Assembly (NCBI GenBank): GCA_029060725.1
Contig: JAIDTL010000135.1
Location: 27,869 to 91,868, forward strand
Direction: 5' to 3'
Source: Muribaculaceae bacterium
Lineage (GTDB): Bacteria > Bacteroidota > Bacteroidia > Bacteroidales > Muribaculaceae
Length of the DNA stretch: 64,000 nt
Every line of letters begins with the position of its first letter. Position 1 is the first letter of the stretch. Below, in pieces: positions 46,788 through 54,903 of this stretch. Position numbers and translations under genes: made by a program. The notes beneath the pieces are model-generated. The model did not search any database. It saw only the letters and a list, made by a program, of their open reading frames with translations, and had not been told where the DNA came from.

Positions 46788-48335
46788 TTATTGATTTTGT
46801 AATTTCCATTCTTTTGCGGCCTCTGTCAGACGATATTTCTGTTTTGGATGATTGGGCTGATTTGCATGTAAGCGTTCAATGGCATTTTCAGCCAATGCCG
46901 GTTTGATGTAGCTTTCCCTGAAGTGCTTTGGGTCTGCATAACCACTCAGCTCAGTTAACTCTCTTATTGAATAATTTTTATCTCCCATTGCTTGAACAAG
47001 TTGTATAACTTGGGGCGAACTTGGGGCGAACTTGGGGCGAACTTGGGGCGAACTTGGGGCGACGTGAGGTGGTACTTGGTCAGTGGTTGAGCGGTGGTTG
47101 AGCGGTTCATCCTCTTGCTTGGTCTGAGGTTGAGCGGTATGAGAGTCCAACTTGGTCGGACGTTTGAAGGTGACGTAGACGAAGCCACCGTCCCAACGCC
47201 ATGTCGGGTCTTCTACTCCTTGCTCGCGGCATGCCTCGATGATACGGTGGATGCCGCTGCCCCAGCTTTCAAGGAAAGTTGAGCGGTAGAGAGCCTGCGC
47301 CATATTGCGATTGTAGGGATATGACTCATGCGACTCCTTTATGTGCTCTATCGGAATCTGGGGTGGAAAAACGCCCGGATTGGCAATCTCCACGCGATTG
47401 TCATAGACCGCGATACTGATTGTCAGATTCTGTTTCTCCCACTGGCGATGACATAGTGCATTGATAAGTGCTTCTCTCAGCGCTTTCACTGGCACTTCAA
47501 GTCGCTCTTCTCTCATTAGGCTCCTATTCGTTATCTTACCGCTGAGATTAAGATGCTTGAAGAAGAATGCCATTCCAGCGTCAAGAAGGTCGAAGAAATT
47601 ACCTTCTACACGTTGATTGTCGATGAATTCAAGTTTATTTGTGCCGAGGAAACGAGCCAACCTTAATTGGAAATTATCGTAGGGGTAGATGTTATTCGAG
47701 AAAAGCATAGCAGCACCGTTGGTCGGCACACCATGGTCAGTAAGTTTCCACTTTGCCAACGTGTCCTCAATAGGAGCCGACAATGCAGATTCCGGGATTC
47801 GTCCACCTTCCACTCCAAGACGGATGCAACCAAGAATTCTGTCACGGTTCAGATCAGAAAGGCTCACTCCCTTTGCCGGGAACGTCTCCCATGCGTAGGA
47901 TTGGGGTTCGTATGCCCTGAGACGATCCTCATACATGTCGCGCGGCATTATCTTTGTGGTGCTTTCAAGTTTGTAGTAAGGTCTGCCTCTAAATGTATAT
48001 GGACGGTCTCCCCATTTCCAACCATTGAAATGGAATGCTATCACTTTGTTGCCGGGATGATCCGGAACATCAACGTATATCGGTTGTATATCATAAGCAG
48101 GTTCTATCCCTGCCAAAGCCTGAGAAATCTCTCGCTTCGTCGTATCCGTCACTTCCTGACCGATAATCTTCAGTGACTTCGGTGTAATACCGAAAATCAG
48201 CCAACCGCCATCAGTATTCAGAAACGCGCACGCCGCATGCATACCGTCCTTCAGTTCGCCGGTAGTTTTCTTAAGTTCCAAAGTCCTCGACTCATCCGTC
48301 TCAACCAAAGTCTTTATATCTTCAATAGTCATCAT
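46788..48335 (-). CDS. AlbA_2-domain ATP-binding regulator with 11-bp-repeat linker
   Basis: 515 residues from ATG at 48335 (MMTIEDIKTLVETDE); an upstream TTG at 48368 is rejected. AlbA_2 domain (about 5-120; ESRTLELKKTTGELKDGMHAA, LNTDGGWLIFGI), a middle HATPase-like domain (about 265-375; LREALINALCHRQWEKQNLTI, ESWGSGIHRIIEACREQG) and a C-terminal winged-helix-like part (about 445-515; YSIRELTELSGYADPKHFRESY). The linker PSSPQVRPKFA repeats because it is coded by five 11-bp units; gain or loss of one unit would shift the frame and cut off the C-terminal domain. Lies next to the tRNA end of the island. Confidence 0.85.
   Translation of the reverse strand: MMTIEDIKTLVETDESRTLELKKTTGELKDGMHAACAFLNTDGGWLIFGITPKSLKIIGQEVTDTTKREISQALAGIEPAYDIQPIYVDVPDHPGNKVIAFHFNGWKWGDRPYTFRGRPYYKLESTTKIMPRDMYEDRLRAYEPQSYAWETFPAKGVSLSDLNRDRILGCIRLGVEGGRIPESALSAPIEDTLAKWKLTDHGVPTNGAAMLFSNNIYPYDNFQLRLARFLGTNKLEFIDNQRVEGNFFDLLDAGMAFFFKHLNLSGKITNRSLMREERLEVPVKALREALINALCHRQWEKQNLTISIAVYDNRVEIANPGVFPPQIPIEHIKESHESYPYNRNMAQALYRSTFLESWGSGIHRIIEACREQGVEDPTWRWDGGFVYVTFKRPTKLDSHTAQPQTKQEDEPLNHRSTTDQVPPHVAPSSPQVRPKFAPSSPQVIQLVQAMGDKNYSIRELTELSGYADPKHFRESYIKPALAENAIERLHANQPNHPKQKYRLTEAAKEWKLQNQ
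47008..47062 (-). repeat. Five tandem 11-bp repeats inside a coding sequence
   Basis: ACTTGGGGCGA occurs five times without a mismatch (47008-47018, 47019-47029, 47030-47040, 47041-47051, 47052-47062). Just beyond, near 47085-47106, a different 11-bp unit (GTGGTTGAGCG) occurs twice. Because 11 is not a multiple of three, unit loss or gain changes the reading frame. Confidence 0.95.
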
Positions 48336-48383
48336 AACATGCAACGTTATATAAATTAGAGAGCACAAGCGGAAATAAAAATA

Positions 48384-48424
48384 TAAAAAACGACCTGCCT
48401 GCAGTTCTACGGGATGCAGACAGG
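48384..48424 (-). terminator. Terminator of the tRNA gene
   Basis: On the minus strand CCTGTCTGCA (48415-48424) pairs with TGCAGGCAGG (48394-48403) over ten positions including one G-U pair, followed by TCGTTTTTT. The wobble pairs only in the minus-strand RNA, supporting that direction. Confidence 0.8.
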
Positions 48425-48476
48425 TTCTGTTACTGTGTAATCGAAAATATTTTCGAATCCGGTGGTCCCACTTGGG
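48391..48476. repeat. Near copy of the att-like repeat at the tRNA 3' end
   Basis: 86 bp that overlap the last 14 nt of the tRNA gene body and run through the tRNA terminator. Matches 40978-41063 at all but two positions. It also contains the 16-bp palindrome TCGAAAATATTTTCGA (48441-48456), which the other copy keeps with one change and which may be a recombinase or regulator site. Confidence 0.9.
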
Positions 48477-48536
48477 CTTGAACCAAGGACTCCCTGATTA
48501 TGAGTCAGGTGCTCTGACCAACTGAGCTATAGGACC
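48463..48536 (-). tRNA. tRNA with CAT anticodon (Met, or Ile2 after lysidine modification)
   Basis: 74 nt folding into a standard cloverleaf: acceptor GGTCCTA/TGGGACC with discriminator A, D arm GCTC/GAGC, anticodon stem CCTGA/TCAGG with loop CTCATAA, and T arm CTTGG/CCAAG with loop TTCAAGC. CCA is not encoded. Elongator Met and Ile2 share this loop, and the sequence alone does not settle which one it is. Its 3' end is the integration site of the island. Confidence 0.93.
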
Positions 48537-48612
48537 ATACTTAACGCGCCCTTGGCTCGAAGCCATATATGATGTAATTGAGAGCAAAGTGCTCTTGCGC
48601 GTTTTGCGAGTG

Positions 48613-48644
48613 CAAAGTTAGGAATAATTTTTTGATTGTGCAAA
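48613..48644 (-). promoter_or_regulatory. Promoter of the tRNA gene
   Basis: TTTG (48641-48644) and TAACTTTG (48613-48620) are 20 bp apart on the minus strand. Predicted start near 48606, about 70 nt before the tRNA. Confidence 0.65.
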
Positions 48645-48795
48645 TATTTCTGCTGTTTTTTTTGATTTTTTCTCTGTTCTTCGCAACTCTTTCTTTTATG
48701 ATGCCTTTCCTATGGCCGAAACACACAGAGTGCGCAGAGGAGGTGGGGGCGCAGAGTGAATGTGGACACAGAGACAGGTGTTGATGCAAGATGGA

Positions 48796-48930
48796 GAAAT
48801 AAGAAAGGGAGCTACAGATAAATACTCTGTCACTCCCTTATTAGCAAGCTAAGCCAAAGAAAAAGTGCCTATAAGCTTAGGGTTGAAATAAATAAGTACA
48901 TTTTGATCGTATTGAGTTTTGCTTACTTTT
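48796..48930 (-). ncRNA. Candidate small RNA upstream of the tRNA
   Basis: A full promoter (48937-48967) faces the tRNA on the minus strand, with a terminator-like hairpin 100 nt later: AAGGGAG/CTCCCTT (48805-48811 with 48833-48839), an inner ACAGA/TCTGT stem and a 7-nt loop, then TCTTATTTC. No ORF longer than about ten codons lies between. I do not recognise a known RNA family. Confidence 0.4.
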
Positions 48931-48936
48931 GATTTG

Positions 48937-48967
48937 CAAAGGTATAAAAATATTTCCTATTTCCCAA
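48937..48967 (-). promoter_or_regulatory. Promoter of the candidate small RNA
   Basis: TTG (48965-48967) and TACCTTTG (48937-48944) are 20 bp apart on the minus strand. No gene starts within 390 bp downstream. Confidence 0.55.
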
Positions 48968-49105
48968 CAACGCAAAATGCATTTTTAAACCAAAAAGCCA
49001 ATAACACGCGTCAAACTGACTAAAAATGGAACTGAACAGACAATTTTTTCATTGCAACAATTCCAAATATACGACATTGGTATTCAAAAAATCAACAAAA
49101 ATGAT

Positions 49106-49113
49106 TAACTTTG
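49106..49113 (+). promoter_or_regulatory. -7 element before the sensor kinase gene
   Basis: TAACTTTG matches TAnnTTTG 57 bp before the kinase ATG. No TTG lies 19-21 bp upstream, so the promoter is only half supported. Confidence 0.4.
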
Positions 49114-49170
49114 CAATTTGTAAGCAATTATACTTTCATAAGCAATTAAACTAATGAATCTACGTTTGCC

Positions 49171-51198
49171 ATGAAACTCACCATATATAAACCAATATGG
49201 ATTCAACTGCTCTTGTCGGCAATTTTGCTGGCAACTCTCTCTTCTTGCAAGAAAAAGAGCGACAACCTAACAATGCCACCTATTATAGCCGATATCAATG
49301 ATACCTTAAGAGCCGGAAATCTGACAAAGGCCATTGAAATGACAGATGCCCTTAAAAAGGAAGCTCTCATCAATAAAGACTCCGTGTTGTGGAGCGAAGC
49401 AATGGTGCAACAAGGTGTCAATTCATATTATCAGGGCAATGCGCCTCTCGTGCTTTCATCTTCCGACTCTGCCATAATTTGGCTTGAGCGTCAGAAACCA
49501 TCAAAAGAACGAGCCAGACTGCTTGCAAAGGCATATCAGACTCATGGAGCATACTATGATCAGTATTATTTTAATCCTGACTCAAGCGCATTATATTTTC
49601 GGAAAGCAGTTGACAATGCGGAAATGTCAGGCATTAAAGAAGACCTTCCTCAGGCCTACGGCAATTATGCAAATGCTATGAGAATGTCTGCCGCTCTTGA
49701 CAGCGCTGCATTTTATTATCATAGGGCAATCTCAGTGGCAGACTCAATTGGGCTCGAAACAGTGCACTACATACCCTTATATAATGGCATAGCTTCCGTG
49801 CTTACTGACATGCGAGACTTTGACAACAGTGCGTTCTGGTGGGGCAAGTCTATGAGTATTATAGAATCAATGAGCCAGTATGATAAGTTTAATACTCTTA
49901 CTGGATACGGCAATGACTTGTATTATCGTGAAGACTATGAAGGTGCCAATAAATTATTTCTACGCCTGAGAGGTATGCTTGATTCCATCCCGGGCTCAAG
50001 GTGGGAGACAATGTTTACAAATGTCAACCTTGCTGACTCATATATCAGACTGGGACAAACATCAACAGCGACAGAATTGCTTGATTCTGCCTCAAGCTAT
50101 TTCATGGAGGAACAGCCCAACCCCATGGTATTGTCGTATATCCACACCCTCAAGATGCGTATAGCGATGGTCAAAGGAGAATATGAGAGTGGAATCAACT
50201 TAGCTAAGATCCATCCTGAAGCTGACACCCTAAGGCTTGAACAACACCTGGCAAGACTCAAGGCACTTGAGGAATTATATAGTAGCGTCGGGAATAACAG
50301 GATGGCATACGTCACAAGATGCAGACATGACCATCTCAACGACTCCCTGAGGTCTGAGAAACTCAAACAGCAGATTTCATCACTTAACGCAAGGTATCAG
50401 CGCGACCACCGAATACTTGACCTCGAGGCAAGCACCACACGCCAGCAAGCAAACATCTACAAGCTTATGGCGGCAATCGCAATTGCAATTGCCATAATAA
50501 TTGCATTGATTCTATTCTATGTAGTAATACGCACAAACATGCGTAAACGCGAGCATAGGATGATGACTAAGATCATAAGCCTCCGACAAGAGAATCTCAG
50601 AAGCCGTGTGACTCCTCATTTTATCTACAATGCTCTAAATCATGAGCTGTATAATGAGAAAAACGGAAAGCCTTCACACCTCGACGCTTTAGTGCATCTT
50701 ATCAGGCGTCAGCAGATCATAGCTTCAGAAATACTTGTGCCTTTTTCAGAAGAACTGAAATTTACAGGCGACTATATAAAGGTGATAAGCGATAGCGGGC
50801 AGGCTCCCATAGATTATACCTACAACATTGAAGAAGGAATCGATCAGGATTTCTTGTTCCCTTCAATGACACTACAAATACTTGTAGAGAATGCCTTCAA
50901 ACATGGGTTCTCGACGCTTGCCCCGGGTGCCGAAAGAAAGCTACTCATTTCCATTACGCGCATAAGCGAAAGCCTAATTTCCGTAAGCGTTTTCAACAAT
51001 TGTGGCACTGTGCTTTCAAAAGCAGAAAAAGGGGGAACGGGGCTAAAAGTGTTGGTAGAGACAATTCGCCTTATCAACGAGCATAATAAAGAACAGACCT
51101 CATTCCATTTAGACACGAATGCCGAACACGACGGACTAAAAGGATATAATGCCACCATCATCATTCCAAACAATCTCACAAGAAATGACAGACAATAA
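49171..51198 (+). CDS. TPR-containing sensor histidine kinase (LytS/His_kinase type) with lipobox
   Basis: 675 residues. The N-terminus ends in ATLSSC (Cys26), a lipobox, so the extracytoplasmic part may be lipid-anchored as well as held by the membrane segment at about 432-452. Residues about 40-400 are TPR-like helical pairs, a sensor part seen in many Bacteroidota kinases. The cytoplasmic part has the His_kinase box SRVTPHFIYNALNHEL, the N box LQILVENAFKHGF and the G box GGTGLKVLVETIRLI. It overlaps the LytTR regulator gene by 14 bp, so the two form a two-component pair. Confidence 0.88.
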   Translation: MKLTIYKPIWIQLLLSAILLATLSSCKKKSDNLTMPPIIADINDTLRAGNLTKAIEMTDALKKEALINKDSVLWSEAMVQQGVNSYYQGNAPLVLSSSDSAIIWLERQKPSKERARLLAKAYQTHGAYYDQYYFNPDSSALYFRKAVDNAEMSGIKEDLPQAYGNYANAMRMSAALDSAAFYYHRAISVADSIGLETVHYIPLYNGIASVLTDMRDFDNSAFWWGKSMSIIESMSQYDKFNTLTGYGNDLYYREDYEGANKLFLRLRGMLDSIPGSRWETMFTNVNLADSYIRLGQTSTATELLDSASSYFMEEQPNPMVLSYIHTLKMRIAMVKGEYESGINLAKIHPEADTLRLEQHLARLKALEELYSSVGNNRMAYVTRCRHDHLNDSLRSEKLKQQISSLNARYQRDHRILDLEASTTRQQANIYKLMAAIAIAIAIIIALILFYVVIRTNMRKREHRMMTKIISLRQENLRSRVTPHFIYNALNHELYNEKNGKPSHLDALVHLIRRQQIIASEILVPFSEELKFTGDYIKVISDSGQAPIDYTYNIEEGIDQDFLFPSMTLQILVENAFKHGFSTLAPGAERKLLISITRISESLISVSVFNNCGTVLSKAEKGGTGLKVLVETIRLINEHNKEQTSFHLDTNAEHDGLKGYNATIIIPNNLTRNDRQ

Positions 51199-51973
51199 GA
51201 ATTCTTCAAAAATTAAAGCGATTATCATCGACGACGACTTGCCAAGTATAAAACTACTGTCGGATGAGCTTATCAAGAGAAAAGACATAGAACTTTGCGC
51301 CACTGCCGAGACTTTGCATGAGGGGGAAAAGCTGATAGCCCAACATACCCCTGACCTACTTTTTTTAGATATGAATTTTTCAGAAGGAAACGGGTTGTCG
51401 TGGTATGAGGATACAACACTTCCAGAAAACACGAAGGTAGTTTTCCATACCTGCTATCAGCGTTACATTCATGATGCCCTATCCCTCCGGGTGTTTGACT
51501 TCCTCCTGAAACCTTTTGACGCTTCTGAACTTGAAGTAATCATCAAAAGATTCAGAAAGCTTCAGAACGAGGGTGGCGAAGAAAACACTCAGCCAACAGA
51601 AGCTCCTGCACATCTCCCTACACATTCGAATGGATCACGACTACTATCAATCACTTCTGTGACAAATTCTAAAGTGATTGTGAATCCTGCAGACATAGTA
51701 TATTTCAGATATCTCTCTGAAAGGAAAATATGGGAGTGCGTATTCTATAGCCTCAAAAGAATCATTCTGAAACGACAGACGACAGCGGAGACAATCCTCG
51801 GATTTGGTCCTGATTTTGTACGCACTCATAAGCACTTTATTGTCAATGTCAGATATATCGGCATAATCAACGGAAACGACTGCATTCTTCTTCCTCCTCT
51901 CGACAACATTACTGAAATCAAGATATCTAAAACATATCGGAGAGAACTGATGGATCGGTTTTATGATATTTAG
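51185..51973 (+). CDS. LytTR-family response regulator
   Basis: 262 residues from ATG at 51185, which overlaps the kinase stop by 14 bp; a start at 51149 is possible but deeper in the kinase gene. A receiver domain (about 10-125) has the acidic pair IIIDDD, the phospho-acceptor in LLFLDMNFSEG and the Lys in FLLKPFD. A LytTR DNA-binding domain (about 165-262) follows, with VNPADIVYFRY and FVRTHKHFIVNVRYI. It probably regulates genes nearby or at direct-repeat LytTR sites elsewhere; none was identified here. Confidence 0.9.
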   Translation: MTDNKNSSKIKAIIIDDDLPSIKLLSDELIKRKDIELCATAETLHEGEKLIAQHTPDLLFLDMNFSEGNGLSWYEDTTLPENTKVVFHTCYQRYIHDALSLRVFDFLLKPFDASELEVIIKRFRKLQNEGGEENTQPTEAPAHLPTHSNGSRLLSITSVTNSKVIVNPADIVYFRYLSERKIWECVFYSLKRIILKRQTTAETILGFGPDFVRTHKHFIVNVRYIGIINGNDCILLPPLDNITEIKISKTYRRELMDRFYDI

Positions 51974-52041
51974 TTGTGGGGTTGTGGAGTTGTGGGGTTG
52001 TGGAGTTGTGGAGTTGTTAGTTGGGGAGTTGTGGAGTTGTT
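51973..52041. repeat. 8-bp tandem repeat array after the regulator gene
   Basis: Six units of GTTGTGG(G/A) from 51973, then a degenerate part to 52041. The array begins within the stop codon of the LytTR gene and ends about 57 bp before the next gene. Confidence 0.8.
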
Positions 52042-52097
52042 TATAATTTTTTAAACTAAGGGTTGTGGTATTCGGTTTTAATATAAAATGACCGATT

Positions 52098-53171
52098 ATG
52101 ACAAATACTGATATTACTGAAAATAATCGTGGAGATTCTACAGATATAAAAGAGAAGTGGAAAGACACTATTGAGAAGATATTTAAAATAGTGGTTCCAT
52201 TAGGAATCTCTACAGTGATGATAGTGTGGATGTCGCACAAGGTGGATTTCCATAAGGTGTGGAGCATCACCTCTCACGACTGCAACTATTGGTGGCTTCT
52301 TCTCGTAATGCTACTGACAATGCTTTCTTATTCCATAAGGGGAATAAGATGGGGATATCAATTGCGGGCAGCCGGAATACCAAGGATGTCGGTGACATCA
52401 GAAAGTGTGTCTATCTATTCTGCATACGCAATAAATCTTCTTGTGCCTTATCTTGGGGAAGCATGGAGATGCGTCTATGTTGTGAGGCGTGAAAAAGCCA
52501 AATTATCTACCGTAGTGGGCACTGACTTGGCAGACCGAAGTTCAGACTTCGTAATGATAGTCTTGCTCCTCGGGCTTGCTCTTATTGTAGCTAATCCGGC
52601 TCTTACCCATTTCTTTGACCAATATTCATTCGGACGAGATATCGAGGACATATTATCAAAATGGGAATTATGGACGGGTATCGGAATTGCTGCCATTATC
52701 TTTATACTCTGCGATATAAAATATAAGAATTCAAAATTCTTCAAGGGCATCAATCTGAGCATATCAAGGATGTGGCAAGGATTCAAGGTGATATTCACGA
52801 TGGAAGGAAGATGGACCTATCTATTCCTGACGATAGCTATCTGGGTATGCTATTTCCTTAAGATTTATCTTGTATTCTTCGCATTCCCATTCACAAGAGA
52901 GCTTCTGACTCATCCGGGGTATGCCTACGGTCTACTTCCCGGATTAGTGGCATTTGTATTCGGATCGTTCAGCATGGCAATTCCGAGCAACGGAGGTCTG
53001 GGACCTTGGAACATTGCTGTCATGTACGCCCTGATGCTATATGGAATAGGGCATACGGATGCAGCGGCATTCTCAATTGTAGCATGGAGCACTCAAACTA
53101 TAATGACGATATTATTAGGTATATTTTCTATGATATACATAGCTGCTACAAAAAGGAAAAAATCGCTTTGA
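52098..53171 (+). CDS. Flippase-like polytopic membrane protein (UPF0104/LPG synthase TM type)
   Basis: 357 residues with about eight membrane segments after a polar 35-residue N-terminus. Family marks are SYSIRGIRWGYQLRAAG, YSAYAINLLVPYLGEAWRCVYV, GTDLADRSSDFVMIVLLLG and AIPSNGGLGPWNIAVMYALML. Relatives are lysylphosphatidylglycerol synthase membrane domains and AglD-like flippase candidates; without the catalytic domain the likely role is lipid or lipid-linked sugar transport, not established. Its end overlaps the promoter of the next gene. Confidence 0.8.
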   Translation: MTNTDITENNRGDSTDIKEKWKDTIEKIFKIVVPLGISTVMIVWMSHKVDFHKVWSITSHDCNYWWLLLVMLLTMLSYSIRGIRWGYQLRAAGIPRMSVTSESVSIYSAYAINLLVPYLGEAWRCVYVVRREKAKLSTVVGTDLADRSSDFVMIVLLLGLALIVANPALTHFFDQYSFGRDIEDILSKWELWTGIGIAAIIFILCDIKYKNSKFFKGINLSISRMWQGFKVIFTMEGRWTYLFLTIAIWVCYFLKIYLVFFAFPFTRELLTHPGYAYGLLPGLVAFVFGSFSMAIPSNGGLGPWNIAVMYALMLYGIGHTDAAAFSIVAWSTQTIMTILLGIFSMIYIAATKRKKSL

Positions 53172-53197
53172 CAAATCATAAATTATTATTATTTTTG
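53167..53197 (+). promoter_or_regulatory. Promoter of the DUF6056-like gene
   Basis: TTTG (53167-53170, spanning the end of the preceding gene) and TATTTTTG (53190-53197) are 19 bp apart; predicted leader about 20 nt. Confidence 0.55.
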
Positions 53198-53222
53198 TCG
53201 ACTGTAACCAGTCAGGCAGAAA

Positions 53223-54794
53223 ATGTCATCAAAATCTTCACATATCAACTATATTGCGCAGAAATACTTTTTTATCTGCGTCGCCGCTATCAGCGGAATT
53301 CTTTTCTCGATACTTATATCCCTTACTCCACCGGGAGCTGACGACCTATTGTTTATGGTGCCAATGAAAGGGCATAAAGCGGGTCTTGAACTATGGGCAA
53401 TAATGGCCGAAAGAATCCCTTGGATATGGGAGACACAGTCCGGACGCCTTGGAAACTTCCTTTCCTTGCCATTCCTATATTTGGCACCGAAATGGATATT
53501 CGGTATTATCAGCGGGGGTATGGTATTTATATTAATCACTCTATCTTGCCGCATATCAGGAACGCGCTTTGGGTCAATAGTCAGTTGGCTTCTGTATGCA
53601 ACGATAGTCATAGCTTTTCCTTGGTATGACTACTTGACACTCGTGACATACGCCATCAATTATTTATGGGCAGCCGCAGCCGTAGTAGGAGCCATTTATT
53701 GCTATCTCAATATCAATAATTATAAAGGGATTCAACTTTGGTTTGCATGCTTTTTGATGTTCATAGCAGGATGGATGCATGAAGGATTTGGAGCTCCCCT
53801 GAGTGCCGGCATCACCATTTGCATTATGCTCCAACTTAAAGAGTGCTCCAAAAAACAAATAGCAGCATGGACAGCTTCTTGTGTAGGAACTTGCATGACG
53901 ATGCTATCTCCGGTATTTTGGCAAAGGAGCGAACGCACCACCAACTATCTGCTCAAATTTACTTATAAAGAAGCATTATTGCAACTTGGACCCGCATTAA
54001 TATTCATAATCGCTTTTATCCTATTGCTATTATGGATGATATCAAAGAGAGAGAGACGACAAGACATACCAAAAGCCAAAAGTCTCGTGATTTTCATCAT
54101 TGGAGCTGCAGCTGCAGGGGCTGTATTCCTCAAGTATTACACGGGTCCTCGCACAGGAGCTCCTGTAATGCTTTACAGCGCTTTGGGATGCGCGTATATT
54201 CTTTCCACAGCACCATCGGCAAAACACTCCTACGTTGCGCTTCAATGGGTCATAGGGATCATTATAGGATGTTTTTCGTTAACTCACCTTGCATTTACCG
54301 ATATCAAACAGCAAGAATGCAGTAAAGAGTATGCGGAAGTGACAACACTCTATAAAGATTCGGAAAATGGAACATTTTATTACGATCTTGCATACCCAAA
54401 AGCTGACATGACGCTTTTCAAGACTTCAATCAGGCAATTTCATGAGAAGGTGCCAAAGGAGTTCATGCGCATGTATTACTCTCCTAATAACAATATGGTG
54501 ATACTACCCACTGCGATGAAAGGTTTCTCACCTGAACGATCTGAAAAATCCAAGATTACTCCCGGAGCTATGATCTACAATGGGTGGATAGTGGTTTCCG
54601 AAGATTTTGACGTCGATTCTTTCCAAAGAATAGGGGTCATCACGGGAAATGGCGAAATTGTATCATCTCGATTTAGGACAGACAGATTTTTCTGCCCGGG
54701 ATATGGTAATTTTCTTCTTATTACACCTCATATAAAGGTGCTTGATCAGACGATTCGGATTAAAGACGTAGAGATAAACTACCATTCGAGATAA
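53223..54794 (+). CDS. DUF6056-like polytopic membrane protein
   Basis: 523 residues with about nine to eleven membrane segments followed by a soluble C-terminus from about 375. Blocks PPGADDLLFMVP, TQSGRLGNFLSLPF, TYAINYLWAAAAV, GWMHEGFGAPLSAG and SPVFWQRSERT resemble DUF6056 and other glycosyltransferase-C-like membrane proteins, in which the acidic pair after the first membrane segment is important. The enzyme activity is not established. Probably an envelope-sugar function, given the flippase-like neighbour. Confidence 0.7.
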   Translation: MSSKSSHINYIAQKYFFICVAAISGILFSILISLTPPGADDLLFMVPMKGHKAGLELWAIMAERIPWIWETQSGRLGNFLSLPFLYLAPKWIFGIISGGMVFILITLSCRISGTRFGSIVSWLLYATIVIAFPWYDYLTLVTYAINYLWAAAAVVGAIYCYLNINNYKGIQLWFACFLMFIAGWMHEGFGAPLSAGITICIMLQLKECSKKQIAAWTASCVGTCMTMLSPVFWQRSERTTNYLLKFTYKEALLQLGPALIFIIAFILLLLWMISKRERRQDIPKAKSLVIFIIGAAAAGAVFLKYYTGPRTGAPVMLYSALGCAYILSTAPSAKHSYVALQWVIGIIIGCFSLTHLAFTDIKQQECSKEYAEVTTLYKDSENGTFYYDLAYPKADMTLFKTSIRQFHEKVPKEFMRMYYSPNNNMVILPTAMKGFSPERSEKSKITPGAMIYNGWIVVSEDFDVDSFQRIGVITGNGEIVSSRFRTDRFFCPGYGNFLLITPHIKVLDQTIRIKDVEINYHSR

Positions 54795-54903
54795 AAAAGA
54801 AAGATAATAATAGTTAAAAAAGACTAATATTAGAGATTTTTGGTAATATTTTAGGCAGATAAACGTCATACGTTAAGAATATCTAACTAAATGCCCAAAC
54901 GAC

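Larger units (their letters stand above)
40978..48476. mobile_element. Genomic island at tRNA(CAT), integrase missing
   Basis: About 7.4 kb bounded by the 86-bp direct repeats. Inserts at the 3' end of a tRNA with duplication of that end are a hallmark of tyrosine-integrase elements. The island carries the STAND NTPase gene, an AlbA_2/ATPase gene, one small ORF and decayed sequence. No integrase, relaxase or transposase is recognisable inside, so it is either a remnant or a cargo module moved by an enzyme elsewhere. The Abi_2 remnant just outside suggests an earlier insertion at the same site. Confidence 0.7.

Noticed and set aside
47008..47062. 11-bp repeats as a CRISPR array
   Set aside because: Units are directly adjacent with no spacers, far too short, and translated within a gene.
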